Below, in pieces: positions 38,297-46,818 of a stretch of DNA of 64,000 nucleotides; within the stretch, counting starts at the first letter, position 1, and each line of letters begins with the position of its first letter. A program made the position numbers and the translations under genes. Location: positions 62,001 to 126,000 of the forward strand of contig CAWHKZ010000002.1 of assembly GCA_963830165.1 (NCBI GenBank), written 5' to 3'. The DNA comes from Bog-756 sp963830165 (lineage in GTDB: Bacteria; Actinomycetota; Acidimicrobiia; Acidimicrobiales; RAAP-2). The notes under the pieces were generated by a model. It worked only from the letters and a program-made list of their open reading frames with translations, did no database searches and was not told where the DNA came from.

Positions 38297-39798
38297 GGCG
38301 CAGAGCTTGCCAGAAACTCGGGGTTCAACAGGCGGGCCGTCCGGTCCGCCGAGGCCCGGGCACGGGCCGATGTCACGGCCAGACCGAGGACCAGGACCGC
38401 CACCCCGCAGCCGCACAGCACCCACCAGCCGGCGTGGCTGGCCGCGGCCAGGGCGTCCGGGTGGGCGCCGCCGGTCGATCCGAGAAGCAGGCCGACCGAG
38501 CCGGCGAGGAGCGCGCCGACCAGGGCCACACCGAGGGTCTGACCCACCTGGCGGGACGTGGAGGCGATGGCCGACGCCACGCCGGCCTGGGCCCGGGGCA
38601 TGCCGGAGACGGCGGCGTTGGTGATCGGCGCGTTCACGAAGCCGAAGCCGATCCCGAACACCACGTAGGCCACGATCAGCCACCAGAACGAGGTCGTCGC
38701 CCCGATCTGGGCCAGCATGGCGCAGCTGACGGTGAGCCCCGCTCCGGCGATCACGAGGGGTACCCGGGGTCCCCGGGTGCCCACGATGCGACCGGAGATC
38801 GGCGGCAGCACCATGGTCATGGCCGCCATCGGCAGCGTGGCCAGTCCGGCCATGAGTGGCGACAGCCCCCGCACCTCCTGCAGGTAGAGCGTGTTGAGGA
38901 ACAGGAATCCGCCGAGCGCGGCGAAGGAGGCCACGGCGATGGCCGCCGCTCCCGAGAACGGGATCGAGCGGAAGAACCGGAGGTCGATGAGGGGTTCCTC
39001 GCGCCGTTGTTCCCACAGGACCAGGCCCACCAGCGAGACGACGGTGACGAGGAAGGCGCCCACGATCAACGGCGATCCCCAGCCGCGCTCGGGGGCCTCG
39101 ATGATGCCGAAGGTGAGCGAGGAGAACAGGGTGATCACGAGCACCTGGCCGACCGGGTCGAGCCGACGGGCCTTCGGGGCACGGGACTCGGGGACGAACC
39201 GGAGGGTCAGGACGATGGCGGCGATGACGACCGGGATGTTGATCCAGAAGATCGACCGCCATCCGAGGGTCGACACCAGCAGACCGCCGACGACCGGACC
39301 GAGCGCCATGGAGACCCCGACCACGGCCGCCCACACCCCGATGGCCTGGGCCCGTTCGCGGGGTTCGACGAAGGTGTTGGTGATGATGGACATCGCCACC
39401 GGGTTCAGCATCGACGCGCCGACGCCCTGGACCATCCGGAACACCACCAGCGCGTCGAGGCTCGGGGCCAGGCTGCACAGCAGCGAACCGGCGCCGAACA
39501 TCGCCAGTCCGACGAGGAAGGTGCGCTTGCGGCCCAGCCGGTCGGCCGTCGAACCCGAGAGCATGAGCAGGCTGGCGAGGACCAGCGTGTACGCGTCGAC
39601 CGTCCACTGCAGCCCGGAGACCGACGCGTGGAACGCCCGCCCGATCGACGGCAGGGCGACGTTGACGATGGTGACGTCGAGCCCGACGATGAGGAGGCTC
39701 ATCGAGCAGATCAGGAGGATGCCGACGCGCCGACGCCGGCTGAGGTCGGCGGGTGCGGCCCCCGATGCCGCCGACCCGGCTTCTACTTGTCGTGACAC
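38293..39798 (-). CDS. MFS drug exporter, DHA2 (14-TMS) family
   Basis: 501-residue proton-driven multidrug exporter. GLDVTIVNVALPSIGRAFHAS, the motif A loop GSTADRLGRKRTFLVGL and motif C (GPVVGGLLVSTLGWRSIFWINIP) are all diagnostic of the EmrB/QacA subfamily. About 14 hydrophobic helices are present. The start is GTG 39798. The 48 bp before it, up to the second marR gene, are unusually AT-rich (GATAGTTATGATGCTATAGG, with ATAG/CTAT arms), probably the promoter and operator of this MFS-marR operon. Confidence 0.87.
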   Translation of the reverse strand: MSRQVEAGSAASGAAPADLSRRRRVGILLICSMSLLIVGLDVTIVNVALPSIGRAFHASVSGLQWTVDAYTLVLASLLMLSGSTADRLGRKRTFLVGLAMFGAGSLLCSLAPSLDALVVFRMVQGVGASMLNPVAMSIITNTFVEPRERAQAIGVWAAVVGVSMALGPVVGGLLVSTLGWRSIFWINIPVVIAAIVLTLRFVPESRAPKARRLDPVGQVLVITLFSSLTFGIIEAPERGWGSPLIVGAFLVTVVSLVGLVLWEQRREEPLIDLRFFRSIPFSGAAAIAVASFAALGGFLFLNTLYLQEVRGLSPLMAGLATLPMAAMTMVLPPISGRIVGTRGPRVPLVIAGAGLTVSCAMLAQIGATTSFWWLIVAYVVFGIGFGFVNAPITNAAVSGMPRAQAGVASAIASTSRQVGQTLGVALVGALLAGSVGLLLGSTGGAHPDALAAASHAGWWVLCGCGVAVLVLGLAVTSARARASADRTARLLNPEFLASSAP

Positions 39799-39846
39799 GA
39801 TAGTTATGATGCTATAGGTATTGTCGGGCGGACCGGACGGGCGCGG

Positions 39847-40296
39847 TCACGGATGCCTGCCGGCGCCTTCGCCTCCGGCGATGACCGCACGCAGCACCGT
39901 GCGGGCCGCCTCCAGGTCGTCGGATGCCACCCGCTCGCCGAGGTCGCGGTGCAGCGCCTCGATGACCTCGACCACGGCAGCCGCATAACGCTCGCCGAGC
40001 GGTGTCAGGACGACGTTGGTCTGGCGGGCGTCCCGCCCGTCCCGCTCGGTGGTGGCGTAGCCCCGTTGTTCGATCCCGTCCACGACCTTGCGCCCGGCCT
40101 GGCGGGTGGTGCCCAGCACGGCGCCGAGCCGGCCGACGGCCAGCGGTCCCCGCTGCAGCACCCGGAACACCAGGGCGTCGGAGCGTCGGTAGTCGTCGTA
40201 GCCGCGGCCCGCCAGCCCGTCCGCCATCTGCCGGATCCAGGAGCGTCGGGCCAGGGCCAGGAGGTCGCCCAGCTTGTCGGTGTCGGTCGGCTCCAC
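39847..40296 (-). CDS. MarR-family transcriptional regulator
   Basis: 149-residue winged-helix protein, different from the one at 37862. HTH: PLAVGRLGAVLGTTRQAGRKVVDGIEQRGYATT. The wing is ERDGRDARQTNVVLTPLG, with the D-x-R pair. The start is GTG 40296. It is divergent from a DUF3089 lipoprotein gene, and a TGCAAC-CTA-GTTGCA palindrome lies in the 100-bp gap. That arrangement is typical of a MarR regulator controlling itself and the divergent gene; the MFS gene downstream in the same direction may be read through. Confidence 0.82.
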   Translation of the reverse strand: MEPTDTDKLGDLLALARRSWIRQMADGLAGRGYDDYRRSDALVFRVLQRGPLAVGRLGAVLGTTRQAGRKVVDGIEQRGYATTERDGRDARQTNVVLTPLGERYAAAVVEVIEALHRDLGERVASDDLEAARTVLRAVIAGGEGAGRHP

Positions 40297-40315
40297 TCCC
40301 GGAGCCTAGCCATTG

Positions 40316-40330
40316 TGCAACCTAGTTGCA
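40316..40330. promoter_or_regulatory. Palindromic operator between marR and the DUF3089 gene
   Basis: TGCAAC-CTA-GTTGCA is a perfect 6-bp inverted repeat with a 3-bp centre, with partial extension to TTG/TAA outside. It lies 20 bp before the marR start and 67 bp before the divergent gene. Its size and symmetry fit a MarR dimer site. Confidence 0.5.
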
Positions 40331-40396
40331 TAACCGGGACATCCGTGCCAGCCTGGTTCCCGACGGAGGTCGACAGGACCAGGAGGGAGACGGGCG

Positions 40397-41584
40397 ATGC
40401 ACGAGGGCCGGGGAACCGTGGCCATGCGATCGGGGGCACTGGCGGCGTTGCTGGTGGTGGCCGCGGTGGCCACGGCGTGTGGAGGGGCGACCGCCTCGCC
40501 ACCCACCACGACGACCGGCCCGTCGGCCGGCGCGGCCGGTCCGTCGACCACCGTCTGGCTCTGTCGGCCCGGCGCGTCGGGCGACCCGTGCGCCACTCCC
40601 CTCCATGCCACGGTGGTGCCCGGCACCGGCGCCCGCACCTCGGAGGACCCGGCCGACGCCGCCGGGCCCCCGGTGGACTGCTTCTACGTCTACCCGACGG
40701 TCAGCACCCAGCGCACCGACAACGCCAACCTGCAGATCCAGCCGGCCGAGATCGCCGCGGCCGTGTCCCAGGCGTCCCCGTTCTCGCAGGTCTGCCGGGT
40801 GTGGGCGCCGATGTACCGCCAGCGCACCGAGGCCTCCCTGGCCAAGGGGCTCGGCAACGACCCGACCGCCGACTCGGTGGCCTACCACAGCCTGCTGGCG
40901 GGGTGGACCGACTACCTCGAGCACGACAACGACGGTCGGCCGGTCGTCTTCATCGGGCACTCGCAGGGTGCGGCCATGCTCATCCGGCTGCTCGAGTCGC
41001 AGGTCGACGACGACGCGGGGCTGCGGGCCCGGATGGTGTCGGCCATCATCGCCGGTGGCAACGTGGCCGTGCCCACGGGCAAGGTGGTCGGCGGCACGTT
41101 CCAGCATCTCCCCCTCTGCACCTCGGCGGACGAGACCGGCTGTGTCATCGCCTACTCGAGCTTCCCCGGCGAGCCTCCGGCCGACAGCCTCTTCGGCCGC
41201 CCCGGACAGGGGGTCAGCCTGCAGTCGGACCAGACCGCCACCGCCGGCCTCCAGGTGGCCTGCGTGAACCCGGCGTCCCTCGCCGGCGGCACCGCCCCGT
41301 TGGCCCCGTGGTTCCTGACGGCCACGTCGACCCCGCCCCCGCCGCCGGTGACGACCCCGTGGGTCACCTACCCGGACCTCTACTCGGCCACCTGCACCAG
41401 CTCGGGAGGCGCCACGTGGCTGCAGGTGGACGACGTCGCCGCCCCCGGCGACCGGCGGCCCGTGGTCACCGAGGCGCTGGGTCCCGAGTGGGGCTACCAC
41501 GTCGACGACATCAACCTGGCCTCGGGCAACCTGGTGGACGACGTCCGCGTCGAGGTGGCGGCGTACACCGCGGCCCACGGATAG
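40397..41584 (+). CDS. DUF3089-family alpha/beta hydrolase lipoprotein
   Basis: 395 residues with a lipoprotein signal (LAALLVVAAVATACGG, Cys28) and a Thr/Ser/Pro-rich linker, so it is exported and anchored outside. The hydrolase domain begins near residue 55. VDCFYVYPTVS is the DUF3089 hallmark and VVFIGHSQGAAML carries the nucleophile Ser189. The catalytic acid and His near LGPEWGYHVDDINL are plausible. It is probably an esterase or lipase; the substrate is unknown. ATG 40397 follows a strong AGGAGGGAG site. Under probable control of the divergent MarR. Confidence 0.8.
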   Translation: MHEGRGTVAMRSGALAALLVVAAVATACGGATASPPTTTTGPSAGAAGPSTTVWLCRPGASGDPCATPLHATVVPGTGARTSEDPADAAGPPVDCFYVYPTVSTQRTDNANLQIQPAEIAAAVSQASPFSQVCRVWAPMYRQRTEASLAKGLGNDPTADSVAYHSLLAGWTDYLEHDNDGRPVVFIGHSQGAAMLIRLLESQVDDDAGLRARMVSAIIAGGNVAVPTGKVVGGTFQHLPLCTSADETGCVIAYSSFPGEPPADSLFGRPGQGVSLQSDQTATAGLQVACVNPASLAGGTAPLAPWFLTATSTPPPPPVTTPWVTYPDLYSATCTSSGGATWLQVDDVAAPGDRRPVVTEALGPEWGYHVDDINLASGNLVDDVRVEVAAYTAAHG

Positions 41585-41629
41585 GGAGGTCCCGCCCGGC
41601 GGGGCCGACGGGCCGACGGGGCCGAAGAC

Positions 41630-41665
41630 CAGTCAGGGCCGGCCCTCGCGGGTCGGCCCTGACTG
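41630..41665. terminator. Long hairpin terminator between convergent genes
   Basis: CAGTCAGGGCCGGCCC (41630-41645) pairs with 41650-41665 at 15 of 16 positions around a 4-base loop. It lies between the DUF3089 stop and the tauD stop, so it can serve both strands. No U-tract. Confidence 0.65.
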
Positions 41666-41744
41666 CATCCGGCAGCAGCGTGGAGCGGAGGGGGGATGCC
41701 GCCCCGAGGGGGTGCCGCCACCGAAGGACGTGTCCGGCGGTCAC

Positions 41745-42626
41745 TCAGACGGGGGCGTCACCCCGCAGCGTGATGCGCTGGATGACCCGGTGCTGGTCCC
41801 CGAAGTCGCCGACCACCGAGTGCTGGGTGGCCCGGTTGTCCCAGAAGGCCACGTCACCCTCGCTCCAGTGGTAGCGGACGGTGAACTCCGGCTTGACCGA
41901 GTGCCGGTACAGGAAGGCGAGCAGCGCGTCGCTCTCGGCCCGGTGCAGCCCCTCGATGTGGGAGGTGAAGCCGGGGTTGACGAAGAGGACCTTGGCCCCG
42001 GTCTCTGGGTGCGTGCGCACCACCGGGTGGACGACCGGCACGAGGTCCGGGAGCGGCTTGCCCTCCCACGTCCCGCTCCCGTAGGCCTCGAAGGCCGACT
42101 TGAAGGCCGTCCGACCGTCGTGGACGGCCGACAGCGTCGAGAGGTAGCCCTGCAGCGACGGGCTGAGGGCCTCGAAGGCCGCCTGCTGGTTCGAGAAGGC
42201 GGTGTCGCCACCGGCGGGTGGGATCACCACGGCGCGGAGGATGCTGCCGAGTGGCGGTCGCTCGACGAAGGTGACGTCGGTGTGCCAGTCCAGACCCTGC
42301 GAGCGCTCGGCCACATCGCCGTAGGAGGCGTAGAGGGCGCGGGCCTTCGAGTAGTCGATCTCGAACACGTTGGGATGTCCGTCGATCCCCGGGACGACGG
42401 GGTGGCCCTCGGTCGGCTCGCCGAAGTGGGCGGCGAAGGCCTCGTGGGCGACCGGGTCGAGGTGCTGGCGGGGGAAGAAGACGACCTTGCGGTCGAGCCA
42501 GACCTGACGGATCTCGTCGACGGTGGCCTGGTCGACCTGGCGGAGGTCGACGCCGTCGATGACGGCGCCGATCGCTCCCGACAGCGGTCGGACGGTGAGT
42601 GTTGGGCGGGCCTGGGTCTGTGTCAT
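41745..42626 (-). CDS. tauD: TauD/TfdA-family 2-oxoglutarate-dependent dioxygenase
   Basis: 293-residue non-heme iron enzyme that hydroxylates a sulfonate such as taurine or an alkylsulfate, releasing sulfite or sulfate. The iron triad is His115 and Asp117 (GLDWHTDVTF) and His269 (WDNRATQHSVVGDF), with the 2-oxoglutarate Arg in HRVIQRITLRGD. Length and motifs are typical. It lies last in an ssuA-ssuC-ssuB-tauD operon, so it probably acts on the compound imported by that ABC system. The start is ATG 42626. An 18-bp tandem repeat separates it from ssuB. Confidence 0.88.
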   Translation of the reverse strand: MTQTQARPTLTVRPLSGAIGAVIDGVDLRQVDQATVDEIRQVWLDRKVVFFPRQHLDPVAHEAFAAHFGEPTEGHPVVPGIDGHPNVFEIDYSKARALYASYGDVAERSQGLDWHTDVTFVERPPLGSILRAVVIPPAGGDTAFSNQQAAFEALSPSLQGYLSTLSAVHDGRTAFKSAFEAYGSGTWEGKPLPDLVPVVHPVVRTHPETGAKVLFVNPGFTSHIEGLHRAESDALLAFLYRHSVKPEFTVRYHWSEGDVAFWDNRATQHSVVGDFGDQHRVIQRITLRGDAPV

Positions 42627-42660
42627 GGCCGTGGGTCTCCTTGGTGGGTGGTGGGTGGTG

Positions 42661-42714
42661 GATCGGATGGTGCGGGTGGATCGGATCGTGCGGGTGGATC
42701 GGATCGTGCCGGTG
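42661..42714. repeat. Three-copy 18-bp tandem repeat in the ssuB-tauD leader
   Basis: Three consecutive 18-mers (42661-42678, 42679-42696, 42697-42714) of the form GATCGGATCGTGCGGGTG differ at one position each. They lie in the 94-bp gap between the ssuB stop and the tauD start, 35 bp before tauD. The period is a multiple of three, but no gene covers it. Confidence 0.7.
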
Positions 42715-42720
42715 GGGTGC

Positions 42721-43503
42721 TCAGGGCCGCGCGGCACGCTCGCTGCCCTCCTCGCTGTCGTCGACCCCGATCTCGGCGAGGAGTTCCGAGCGGAGCCCGT
42801 TGAAGCGCGCCTCGCCCCGGCGCCTCGGCAGGGCGACGTCGACCGTGACGTCGAGGGTCACGTGGCCGTCGGTCAGCACGAGACACCGGTCGGCCAGGAG
42901 GATGGCCTCGTCGACGTCGTGGGTCACGAGCAGCACCGCGGGGTGGTGGCGCTCGCAGAGCTGGGCCACCAGGGCGTGCATCTTGATGCGGGTCAGCGCG
43001 TCGAGGGCGCCGAAGGGCTCGTCGAGCAACAGCAGGTCGGGCTCGGCCACGAGTGCCCGGGCCAGCGAGACCCGCTGGGCCTCGCCCCCCGACAGCGTCT
43101 TCGGCCAGTCCTTCTCGTGCCCGGCGAGCCCGACCTCGGCCAGTGCCTGCTCGCCGCGCCGGGCCGCCTCGGGACCGGGGCGTCCGAGCAGCAGGTTGTC
43201 GAGCACCCGGGTCCAGGGCAACAGCCGGGCGTCCTGGAAGACGACGGCCCGGCGCTCGGGGACGAGGATCTCCCCGGTGGCGCCGTCGTCGAGCCCGGCG
43301 AGGGCCCGCAGGATGGTCGTCTTGCCCGATCCGCTGCGGCCGAGCAGGGCGACGAACTCCCCGGGGGCGATGTCGAGGTCGATCCCCGAGATGACCCGGC
43401 GGTGGCCGAAGGTGCGTCGCAGGTCCCGGACCACGACGGCCCGACCCGGAGGGACGACCCCGGCCGGGGACGCTCCCCGGGGGTCGGTGGCGAGGGCGCT
43501 CAT
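42721..43503 (-). CDS. ssuB: Sulfonate/taurine ABC transporter ATP-binding protein
   Basis: 260-residue ATPase. Walker A LLGRSGSGKTT (residues 53-63), Q-loop VVFQDARLLPW, signature LSGGEAQRVSLARALV, Walker B LLLLDEPFGALD and the H-loop VTHDVDEAI are all present. VFQDARLLPW and EPFGALDALTR are typical of the SsuB/TauB/NrtD group. ATG 43503 overlaps the permease stop (ATGA). The acidic C-terminal tail is unremarkable. Imports sulfonate or taurine with the adjacent SsuC and SsuA proteins. Confidence 0.88.
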   Translation of the reverse strand: MSALATDPRGASPAGVVPPGRAVVVRDLRRTFGHRRVISGIDLDIAPGEFVALLGRSGSGKTTILRALAGLDDGATGEILVPERRAVVFQDARLLPWTRVLDNLLLGRPGPEAARRGEQALAEVGLAGHEKDWPKTLSGGEAQRVSLARALVAEPDLLLLDEPFGALDALTRIKMHALVAQLCERHHPAVLLVTHDVDEAILLADRCLVLTDGHVTLDVTVDVALPRRRGEARFNGLRSELLAEIGVDDSEEGSERAARP

Positions 43504-44300
43504 CGGCCCGGCTGCCAACGCAGCAGGGCCCGCTCGAGCAGGCGGACCAGGCCGTCGGTGACGAGGCCGAGCACGGCGTAGCAGACGAGGCAGACCACGA
43601 TCACGTCGGACTGGAAGAAGGTCTGGGCCTGCACGATGAGGTAGCCCAGGCCGCTCGAGGCGTTGATCTGTTCGGCGAAGACGAGCAGGAGCCAGGCCAC
43701 CGCCGTGGCCATGCGCAGGCCCACCAGGAACCCGGGCAGTGCGGCGGGCAGCACGATGCGGCGGATCCTGGCCCACCGGCCGAGCCCGACCACCTGGGCC
43801 AGCTCGAGGTAACCGGGGTCGAGCGTCCGGATCGCCGAGAACGTGTTGATGTAGATGGGGAACATCACCCCCAGGGTGATCAGCGAGATCTTCGCCGTCT
43901 CCCCCACGCCGAGCCACAGGACGAAGAGCGACTCGAGCCCGATGATCGGCACGAACCGGAGCATCTGGACGTTGCCGTCGATGAGGTTCTCGCCCAGCCT
44001 CGACAGACCGGCGGCCAGAGCGAGCCCGGCCCCGATCGGCACGCCGATGAGCAGCCCCCAGAACACGCGCTGGAAGGAGGCCCACAGCGCGCTCGTGAGG
44101 ACCCCGTCCCGGACCATGTGGGCGCCGGTGCTGAGGACCACGGTGGGCGCCGCCAGGTCCTGGGGTTTGATCCAACCGGCCAGGGCGGCAGCCTCCCAGA
44201 GGGCGAAGAGCAGCACGACACCGATGAAGTGCTGCCCGCCCCGGCCGATGCGCCGACGGTGCGTGTCGGTGCCGGCCTCCTCCGCCGTGACCAGCCGCAC
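43500..44300 (-). CDS. ssuC: Sulfonate/taurine ABC transporter permease
   Basis: About 266 residues with six hydrophobic helices of the BPD_transp_1 type. FVPIIGLESLFVLWLGVGETAK and the EAA-loop region ELAQVVGLGRWARIRRIVLPAALPGFLVGLRMA are typical of SsuC/TauC. The in-frame GTG 44300 gives this length. A better start is probably ATG 44404, which overlaps the ssuA stop (ATGA); reaching it requires one missing base near 44341-44349 and would add about 35 N-terminal residues. The operon position after ssuA supports that reading. Confidence 0.84.
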   Translation of the reverse strand: MRLVTAEEAGTDTHRRRIGRGGQHFIGVVLLFALWEAAALAGWIKPQDLAAPTVVLSTGAHMVRDGVLTSALWASFQRVFWGLLIGVPIGAGLALAAGLSRLGENLIDGNVQMLRFVPIIGLESLFVLWLGVGETAKISLITLGVMFPIYINTFSAIRTLDPGYLELAQVVGLGRWARIRRIVLPAALPGFLVGLRMATAVAWLLLVFAEQINASSGLGYLIVQAQTFFQSDVIVVCLVCYAVLGLVTDGLVRLLERALLRWQPGR

Positions 44301-44400
44301 CAGGACCGGGTCGTCGGCGTGGCGGGCGTCGGGAGCGTCCGCCGTTCCCGCCGGGTGGGCGGCACGCGCCCCGCCGACCGCTCGTCGGTGTGGACGACGG

Positions 44401-45450
44401 TCATGACGCCTCCAGGGACGCCACCAGGCTGTTGTACCGCGGGTCGAACTCCTGGGCGACGTCCACCTTCCGGGGGATCTGGCCGGCCTGCTGGTAGAGG
44501 TCGGCCGCCTCCTGCTGGTCGGCGAGCACGGCCCCGGGCAGTTGGAGGAAGCTGGTCGAGCCGAGTTCCTTGGCCACCGCGGCCGCCCGGGCCGGCGACA
44601 GCTTGTACTGGTCGATGAAGACGGCCTGGATCGCCTTCTCGGGGTGGGCGTTGAGGTACTGGTAGGCCTTCACCAGCCGGCCGATGTAGTTGGCGATGGC
44701 CGCCGACTTGGCCGAGTTCCCGAGGGCGTCGGCCGTGGCGATCAGGAAGCCGGTGCGGTCGATGACCTGGTCCCCGTAGGTGATCACGTGAGCGGTCGGG
44801 TTGGCCGCCAGGTAGACGCTGAGGAGCGGCTCGACGGTGATGCCGGCGTCGGCCGAGCCCCCCTGGAGGGCGGCGGCGATCTGGGTGGTCGGCAGGTTGA
44901 CCGACGTGACGTCGGACAGCGAGAGCCCCGCGCTCTTCAGGCCCTGGAGCAGCACGGTCTGGCTGGCCGTCCCCTCCTGATAGGCGACCCGCTTGCCCTT
45001 GAGCCCGGCCCAACCCTTGATCGAGCCGTCACCGGGTCCCGACACCAGCGCGTAGCCGCTCCCGGCGGAAGCCCACCCGGCGACGGCGGTGATGGTCTGG
45101 CCGGCCGCCTGGGCGAAGATCAGCGGGGTGCTGTAGGTGTAGCCCACGTCGAGATCGCCGCCCTCGAAGGCCTGCAGCATGGGCGGGCCGCCCACGAACT
45201 CCGAGTACTGGACCGTGTACGGGAAGTTCCGGTCCTCGCCGCTGATCGAGAGCACCGTCTTGAGGTTCTGGAGCTGCTCACCGACCCTCAGGACGGTGCC
45301 GGGCGGGATGTCCGAGGTCGAGGCCGTCGTGGCGTTCCGCGAGGTCGTCGTCGGGGAGGCCGACGACGACCCGCCGCAGGCGGCGAACAACATCCCGGCG
45401 AGTGCGAGCCCCGTGAGGGCGATGGTGGTTCGTGCCGGGCGCTTCGTCAT
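44401..45450 (-). CDS. ssuA: Sulfonate/taurine-binding lipoprotein
   Basis: 349-residue exported substrate-binding protein. The lipobox is LALAGMLFAACGG (Cys23), followed by a Ser/Thr linker. The NMT1/SsuA-like domain starts near residue 60 (VLRVGEQ) with YSEFVGGPPMLQAFEGGDLDVGYTY, a signature of the aliphatic-sulfonate/nitrate/taurine binding group. ATG 45450 lies about 7 bases after a strong -10 element, so the mRNA may be leaderless. First gene of the ssuACB-tauD operon. Confidence 0.88.
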   Translation of the reverse strand: MTKRPARTTIALTGLALAGMLFAACGGSSSASPTTTSRNATTASTSDIPPGTVLRVGEQLQNLKTVLSISGEDRNFPYTVQYSEFVGGPPMLQAFEGGDLDVGYTYSTPLIFAQAAGQTITAVAGWASAGSGYALVSGPGDGSIKGWAGLKGKRVAYQEGTASQTVLLQGLKSAGLSLSDVTSVNLPTTQIAAALQGGSADAGITVEPLLSVYLAANPTAHVITYGDQVIDRTGFLIATADALGNSAKSAAIANYIGRLVKAYQYLNAHPEKAIQAVFIDQYKLSPARAAAVAKELGSTSFLQLPGAVLADQQEAADLYQQAGQIPRKVDVAQEFDPRYNSLVASLEAS

Positions 45451-45456
45451 GGCGTC

Positions 45457-45486
45457 AATATATATAAAGCCGATGGGAATAGTCAA
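45457..45486 (-). promoter_or_regulatory. Strong, probably leaderless promoter of the ssu-tau operon
   Basis: On the minus strand TTGACT (45481-45486) and TATATT (45457-45462) are 18 bp apart; TATATA with a 16-bp spacer is an alternative. The A of the ssuA ATG is the seventh base after TATATT, where transcription would start. This is the most AT-rich short stretch in the central part of the window. Confidence 0.6.
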
Positions 45487-45532
45487 GATTATGGGCAGAC
45501 GCCGTCCCGGGCCCCGGTGCCGTACCCCTCCG

Positions 45533-46645
45533 TCAGTCGAAGCGCAGGACGCCGCGGATGTTCTTGCCCGCCAGCATGTCGTCGTACCCCTCGTTGACGG
45601 CGGCCAGCGGATAGGTCGCGGTCACCATGGCCTCGAGGTCGAGCAGGCCCAGTTCGGTGAGCCTGAGCAGGTGCGGGATGTCGTAGCGGACGTTGCCCGA
45701 TCCGTACACCGAGCCGACGATCTGCTTCTCGAACAGGGTCAGCCAGGCGAGCGACAGCGACACCGTGTGCTCGGCCAGGGGGTGCATGTTGGTGACCACC
45801 ACCCGACCGCGCTTGGCGGTCAGGGCGAGGATGGACTCGATCATCGTGCCGTCGCCGACGCCCATCGTGCAGACGACCTTCTCGGCGAGCTTGCCCCACG
45901 TGACCTCCTCGACGAGGGGACGCGCCTCGGCCACGCTGGCCGCGGTGTGGGTGGCACCGAACAGCATCGCCATCTCGCGCTTGAAGGGCTCGGGGTCGAC
46001 GGCCACGATCCGCTCGGCGCCGGCGTGCCGGGCCCCCTGGATGGCCGCCGATCCCAGGCCACCGGCGCCGATCACCACGACGTCGTCGCCCGGTCCCACC
46101 CCGGCGGCGTAGACCGCGGACCCCCAGCCGGTCATCACCCCGCACCCGACGAGGCACGCCGTCTCGAGCGGGTAGTGGTCGAGGATCTTCACACAGGACG
46201 ACTCGTGCACCACCGTGAGCGGGCCGAAGGTGCCGAGGCACATCATGGAGGCCAGATCGGACCCGTCCCTCCGGTGGTGGCGCGACGTGCCGTCGACCTG
46301 TCTGCCGAACATGGTCCGGTCACCGAGGTCGCACACGTTCGAGTGCCCCCGCGCGCACGACGGGCAGTGGCCGCAGGCCGGGATGGCGGCCAGCACGACG
46401 TGGTCGCCCGGCCGGAGGTCCGTGACCCCGTCACCCACGTCCTCGACCACTCCGGCACCTTCGTGTCCACCGACGACCGGGTAGATGCCACTGAGGTCCC
46501 CGGTGCGGAAGTGGTCGTCGCTGTGGCACATGCCCGAGGCCGCCAGCCGGACGAGGACCTCGCCGGTCCTCGGCGGATCGAGGATGATCGTCTCGATCTG
46601 CCACCGCTCGTGCTCCCCGTAGATGATCGCCGCCGTGGTCTCCAT
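45533..46645 (-). CDS. Zinc-dependent alcohol dehydrogenase, NDMA-dependent-like
   Basis: 370-residue medium-chain dehydrogenase. The catalytic zinc residues are Cys40 (SGMCHSD) and His61/Glu62 (GGHEGAG). The structural zinc has four Cys at 91, 94, 97 and 105 (CGHCPSCARGHSNVC). The nucleotide-binding loop is VVVIGAGGLGSAAIQGARHAGA. VGCGVMTGWGSAVYAAGV and the ending INEGYDDMLAGKNIRGVLRF match the actinobacterial family with tightly bound NAD that uses dimethylnitrosoaniline in vitro and mycofactocin in vivo. No mycofactocin genes are in this window. The start is ATG 46645. Natural alcohol unknown. Confidence 0.84.
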   Translation of the reverse strand: METTAAIIYGEHERWQIETIILDPPRTGEVLVRLAASGMCHSDDHFRTGDLSGIYPVVGGHEGAGVVEDVGDGVTDLRPGDHVVLAAIPACGHCPSCARGHSNVCDLGDRTMFGRQVDGTSRHHRRDGSDLASMMCLGTFGPLTVVHESSCVKILDHYPLETACLVGCGVMTGWGSAVYAAGVGPGDDVVVIGAGGLGSAAIQGARHAGAERIVAVDPEPFKREMAMLFGATHTAASVAEARPLVEEVTWGKLAEKVVCTMGVGDGTMIESILALTAKRGRVVVTNMHPLAEHTVSLSLAWLTLFEKQIVGSVYGSGNVRYDIPHLLRLTELGLLDLEAMVTATYPLAAVNEGYDDMLAGKNIRGVLRFD

Positions 46646-46818
46646 GCCGCTCCCGTCCGCCGCTGCCCCAGTCTGTCATCGTCGTACCCGAGGTCGGTCG
46701 ACCGGGCGATCCTCGCACGTCGAGCAGGGTGGCCAGCGTCTCGGTGCCGCCTGGTTCATGGGTGGTCCCCACCACGCTCGCCTCCCTCCGTGGCGGCCCC
46801 AGGTCGTAGGGTGGAGCG

